Origin: Chionis minor
Lineage: Eukaryota; Chordata; Aves; Charadriiformes; Chionididae
NCBI GenBank assembly: GCA_013398295.1
Contig: VZSF01008977.1
Location: 1,193,475 to 1,257,474, forward strand
Length of the DNA stretch: 64,000 bases
Direction of reading: 5' to 3'
Positions 60,167 to 64,000 of the stretch are shown piece after piece. Within the stretch, counting starts at the first letter, position 1, and the number at the start of each line of letters is the position of its first letter. Both the position numbers and the translations under genes were made by a program. The notes beneath the pieces are model-generated. The model did no database searches, was not told the DNA's origin, and saw nothing but the letters and a program-made list of their open reading frames with translations.

Positions 60167-63100
60167 TTTTTATTTAAGCAGAGTAACTCATAGCAGTAGG
60201 ATGTGGTACTTTTCTTCTGGGAGATGCAGGCTTCCACTTCACTGGCTAATAATGATGGGCATTTAATAACTTGTAGAATTAACTTCAAAGCAGTACTGGA
60301 AACTGAAAACGAGAGTAAGCAGGCCCAATCTGAAAAAGGCACATTGGATATAATTTAGCGTACTACTAAATTTCACAAGTTACCACTTGGAAGGAAAAAC
60401 CCCATATTGATCTAATCAAAGACTGGATAATCATCTTGGGTTCAAAGGTAAGCAACAGCCTGTGGTCAGCTGCCAGGTTGCAGGGATCGGCGTTGATTTC
60501 AGTGGCTTACCAGTATGACTTCTGTTATGCAGCATCAGAAAAACGCTATTTTACAGACAGACTGTCCTCATTGTTCCAGCTCCCCAGAGAAACATATACA
60601 AAAACTGCGTAATTCCCCTAGATGACCTCCTTAGTGCAGGCTGGGAGATCGCTCTGGAAACATGGCACACTTCGAACAGGTTAATGCATTATTCCTTTTA
60701 GGGATGATCTCATCAGCTAACTAAAAGAAATGTGGCCTCAGTGTTCCTGGAAATTGAAGCTGTCAGTGGAGAACAGTTGTTTGCCATGGGGAGTAAAATA
60801 TTACTATCCTGAGGAATGGTTCCAGAAAAAAATACTAGTAGAATTCTATACATGAGCAGGACCAAGAGGCATTGAAAAGTCAAGGGAAGAGTAGCAGTGA
60901 GAAGTGTTGGCCAACTTCAGATACAAACAGAGAAATGGAAAGTGGTTGTTAAGTAAAACCCTGTCACATGCTAAAAATGGCACCACAGCAGCCAGGAAAG
61001 CTGGCAACAGCTTCACTTGAAGTTTGGACTAAAAACAGCAACGTAAAACAAGTATGTTTCATCATTTGCATTAACTGAAGTGCTTGGCTGTTACTCGTGG
61101 TCAGAAATAGTATATCTGACAAATCCCTGCTGTATACAGGGATAATTCAGAACACACTTGTCACCCTGAAATGCCTGAAATAGACAACTCATGAAAATAC
61201 AAACTTCATTTGTGATTACAGGTGCTTACAACATAACAGTTTAAACAGAGTCCAGGTGAATGGTTTTGTTTCCTAAAAGTGTTTAAAAAGCAAAACAAAG
61301 AAGCACAATTAGTGCTTTCAAAAGAGGGCAATAAAAAAGATTTTATTTACTCAGCATCTGGAACTGTAAACTCAATGTTATGTCATTCTCCAAGCAGGTA
61401 AGGGAGAAGGTTTTTCATCAAAAAACAAGAGCAGTGAATTGGGTCCCCCAGACTCCTCAATCTCAGAAAAGAGGAGGAGTAGTGGAGTTTTTGCTTTCTG
61501 TGGTTTTTTTGAAAGACAGGGCTTATCGTTCATTTTCTCCACGCTTTTAAAGAAATAATAGCAGTGCTGTACTCTCGAAAATGGTTCAGAGTGCCAAATC
61601 CTAAACAGCAGAATATTCTTCTTGCGATTTGATACTTGATGGCTAAGACCCAGAAAAGGGCAGGATTTTAGATTCATGGCATATGCCTACTATAGATACG
61701 TGGTGGGCTGATTGTTGTTAATTTTGGTAACAACCCCTAAGAAGACTAAGGATCTAAAAGAGTAGTGATGGGTGCCACTTCAGTGTCAAGTTCACCATCT
61801 CAAGACGCAATGCTGATGGCAACTCTATCCTTGATAGGATTTAATCAGTCTTCTCCCATTGAATCACTGGAACAGCACTACATGGACATATGGCATATGT
61901 TTAATTTCCTATGATTAAGTGACTCCTAAAGAGGTAAAAAGGCCTCTTAAATGAAGAAGGGGTGAAGGATTATTCTTTTTCTAGCAGAATGACAAGTCAC
62001 TCACATCTTCCAGTTTTTTTCATGGCATGAACTGCTTTCTGAGGGAATACTTTAGGGTGTCCCAAACACGGGTATAGATGTCAAAAAATGGAGCTTCTGA
62101 ACTGTTAGAATTGTTAACACAGAGCTATTCACCTTCATCCCACCAAGCCAAGAACTAGGTAGATATTAGGAGGGTTATTTTGCAGTCAGCATCCCTGCAT
62201 GTTTGCTGCATACCATAGCAGTGATTGATGGTATTCTTCATACAAAGAGGATTGCACCTAGGATTGCTCTTAGGATCAGCTGCTTAACCTCTCTCTAGAA
62301 GGTTAGCTGGTTTATTGTCTCCAGCCACGACACAGGGTAATCTCTGTCATAATCCCTCCCTGTCTCCATCGCAGCCAGCCACTACTCTTTTGTGGTGTAC
62401 AGCTGATAATGCACACACGCCTGGGCTCAGACTTTTTGTGCTCACTGTGCATACCAAACATAAGATGCTGGTCCCAACTGAGTAAGTTATTTGCTACAAA
62501 AATTAAGCAAGCTTTTCCCAGCCAAGTCAACAAAACTGCTTGCCTGAATATCTGATCATCATCTGGAGCAAGGATTTCTCGCCTCTGCTTTCACCTGCTT
62601 AATAAATAACTACTAGCGATTGTAATGGGTGAATGCAGAAATGGCACCTCCCCAAATACCTATATATAAAATAAGTGTACAACGACTTCACTCTTTCTGT
62701 GTTGACCCAGAAGAATAACTCAACTTTAAGGCTACATGAAAGCTTCCAGCATTCTGGAGTGCCTGGCTGGATGTTTTATGAACAAGATAAGAATTCAGTA
62801 CTTTCACCAGTTATAAAGTAGCATCTTTGATTTAGATATTCCACAGTCACTCTTATCAGCATTTTAAGATTCCTTGGCATTTGTCTGTTGTTTTTTTTTA
62901 ATAAGCAGGAACTTCCTCACTCATTTTTTACATCTAGAAATAGAAATTCTTCATTCATTGCACCTAGAATATAAAAATGTTAAAAAGAAAACACTGACAG
63001 GCAGCTCCTTCAGCATCTTTATAGAGTCTTTCTCCATACAAGTTTAGGAATTTTGGACAAAAAGCTTGAGAGGAAATAAAATCCCATAATGTTGATTAGG

Positions 63101-63230
63101 AGCAATTTCTTTGCAGAAAGAGAAAGATGTTTAATGAAGATTGAATTGAAGAGGAGCAGTGGTGGTTTCCAAGGAAACTTAACATGCACCTCTATAAATA
63201 TCAATGAATCCCCTTTGGTTTTGTTTGGGG
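60167..63230. other. Non-coding AT-rich DNA
   Basis: No gene or mobile element is recognised. Minus-strand frames of 99 codons (61378-61677) and 73 codons (62312-62533) resemble no family. Confidence 0.5.
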
Positions 63231-63256
63231 CTTTTTTCTTCTTTTTCTTTTTCCTC
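63231..63256. repeat. Polypyrimidine (T/C-rich) tract
   Basis: A strand of T interrupted by single C bases, followed by GTTGTTGTTG. It generates a Phe-rich frame on one strand and a Lys-rich frame on the other, both spurious. Confidence 0.75.
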
Positions 63257-63848
63257 CCTGTTGTTGTTGAGGTGAGGTGTTTTTTTTGGTTTATCCAAAA
63301 CAAGAACTCCGTACCATTTCAATTTTTTCAAATAGAAAGTGGACTGACACAAACCTATGTATTGGGAGATGTTAGGTGTGTATAAAGTGTGCAAGTTTAT
63401 GCTATAGATTTGACTTAATTCTGGACAGAAGCATGTCAGGTGATCAGAAGAGAATGGATACCAAAAGCAGCAGAAGCAAACATGAATGTGACAAGCACAG
63501 TGTAATTAAGTGGTGCTTTTGCTGGGGTGCAGCACTTGCCCAGCAAGGAGGGTACCCTTTCTGCCCATGTACCTTGGGTTCCTCCCAGAAACACAGCAGG
63601 ATGAAGTCCACTCAGTCCTTATCATGATAGGCAGTCGGGAAACTGCTGCAACGCATGTCCAGGGGTAAGGAGAGCACAGCAAAATGGAACTGCTCCTTTG
63701 GATAGATACAGCTACAGGGTGTACCTAACAGGAGAGGGACATAATCTGAAAGTAGACACATCTGTGCTAAGTAAATATTTTTCCACTTTTCCCTGTCAAC
63801 TGAAGATCTGGTTGCAGTGATTTGTGTGACCTACCGCACAGAGCAGGC
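63257..63848. other. Non-coding DNA
   Basis: A plus-strand 83-codon frame (63376-63627) has a balanced composition at its start but resembles no family, and no splice or promoter evidence supports it. Confidence 0.45.
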
Positions 63849-63889
63849 TATAATATATATATATATATTTTATATCTATATTATATATG
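63849..63889. repeat. (TA)n microsatellite
   Basis: An AT dinucleotide array of about 18 bp is followed by TTTTATATCTATATTATATAT. It is likely length-variable and prone to cruciform extrusion. Confidence 0.85.
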
Positions 63890-64000
63890 TGTGTTTTGCT
63901 AACAGCTGGAGCAGATAAGGGTGTTCGGATAGGCACAGCAGTCAGTACTTGGAAGAGACAACTACTAGGTGGGGGGGTTGGATCCTCATATTTTCTGTGT
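63890..64000. other. Window end, nothing recognised
   Basis: The last bases hold a short G7 run (63972-63978) and no recognisable feature. Confidence 0.5.

Noticed and set aside
60142..60171. Bacterial-type intrinsic terminator
   Set aside because: The shape fits, but the window is vertebrate nuclear DNA with no adjacent bacterial gene.
1..64000. CRISPR array, tRNA or rRNA genes, phage or plasmid functions
   Set aside because: No regularly spaced repeats, cloverleaf with box A/B sequence, rRNA text or prokaryotic coding density was seen.

Overview
The window looks like AT-rich, gene-poor nuclear DNA from a bird. The evidence is three CR1 non-LTR retrotransposon pieces of the type that dominates avian genomes, plus two solo LTRs whose termini (TGTCATGGTTT...) and body wording resemble avian endogenous retrovirus LTRs. 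No operon-like coding, ribosome-binding sites, CRISPR arrays or bacterial features are present, and I saw no CpG island. The many short open frames on both strands are mostly what chance gives in AT-rich DNA.

Layout. 1-6683: unannotated single-copy-looking DNA. 6684-7386: solo LTR A, minus orientation, flanked by an exact 5-bp target-site duplication (ttatc). About 8150-8563: degraded CR1 3' end, plus strand. 8564-25590: non-coding, with low-complexity tracts, a nested palindrome (16423-16466), a TTATAAGGAT tandem array (20714-20772) and a G18 run that ends in an undetermined base (21392-21410). 25591-25792: CR1 3' end, minus strand. 25793-38309: non-coding, with an alternating purine-pyrimidine tract at 28021-28076. 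About 38310-39470: an old CR1/L3-like ORF2 relic on the minus strand, in which endonuclease SDH, RT motif A and RT motif C can still be read in the right order. 40724-41310: solo LTR B, minus orientation, 5-bp target-site duplication aactg. About 41356-43598: the largest mobile element, a 5'-truncated, stop-riddled CR1 on the plus strand. 47601-47781 plus 3' UTR to about 48070: the only stretch that looks like a host coding exon, a candidate terminal exon with acceptor, open frame, stop and AATAAA. 48070-64000: non-coding, with a few microsatellites and one perfect hairpin.

The elements do not form a pathway. The window is best read as intergenic or large-intron DNA near the 3' end of a plus-strand gene that I could not identify, carrying at least four layers of retroelement insertion of different ages. 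I found no convincing new biological system. The most useful leads are the candidate last exon, the old CR1-like relic, and the poly-G/N junction, which is probably an assembly artefact.
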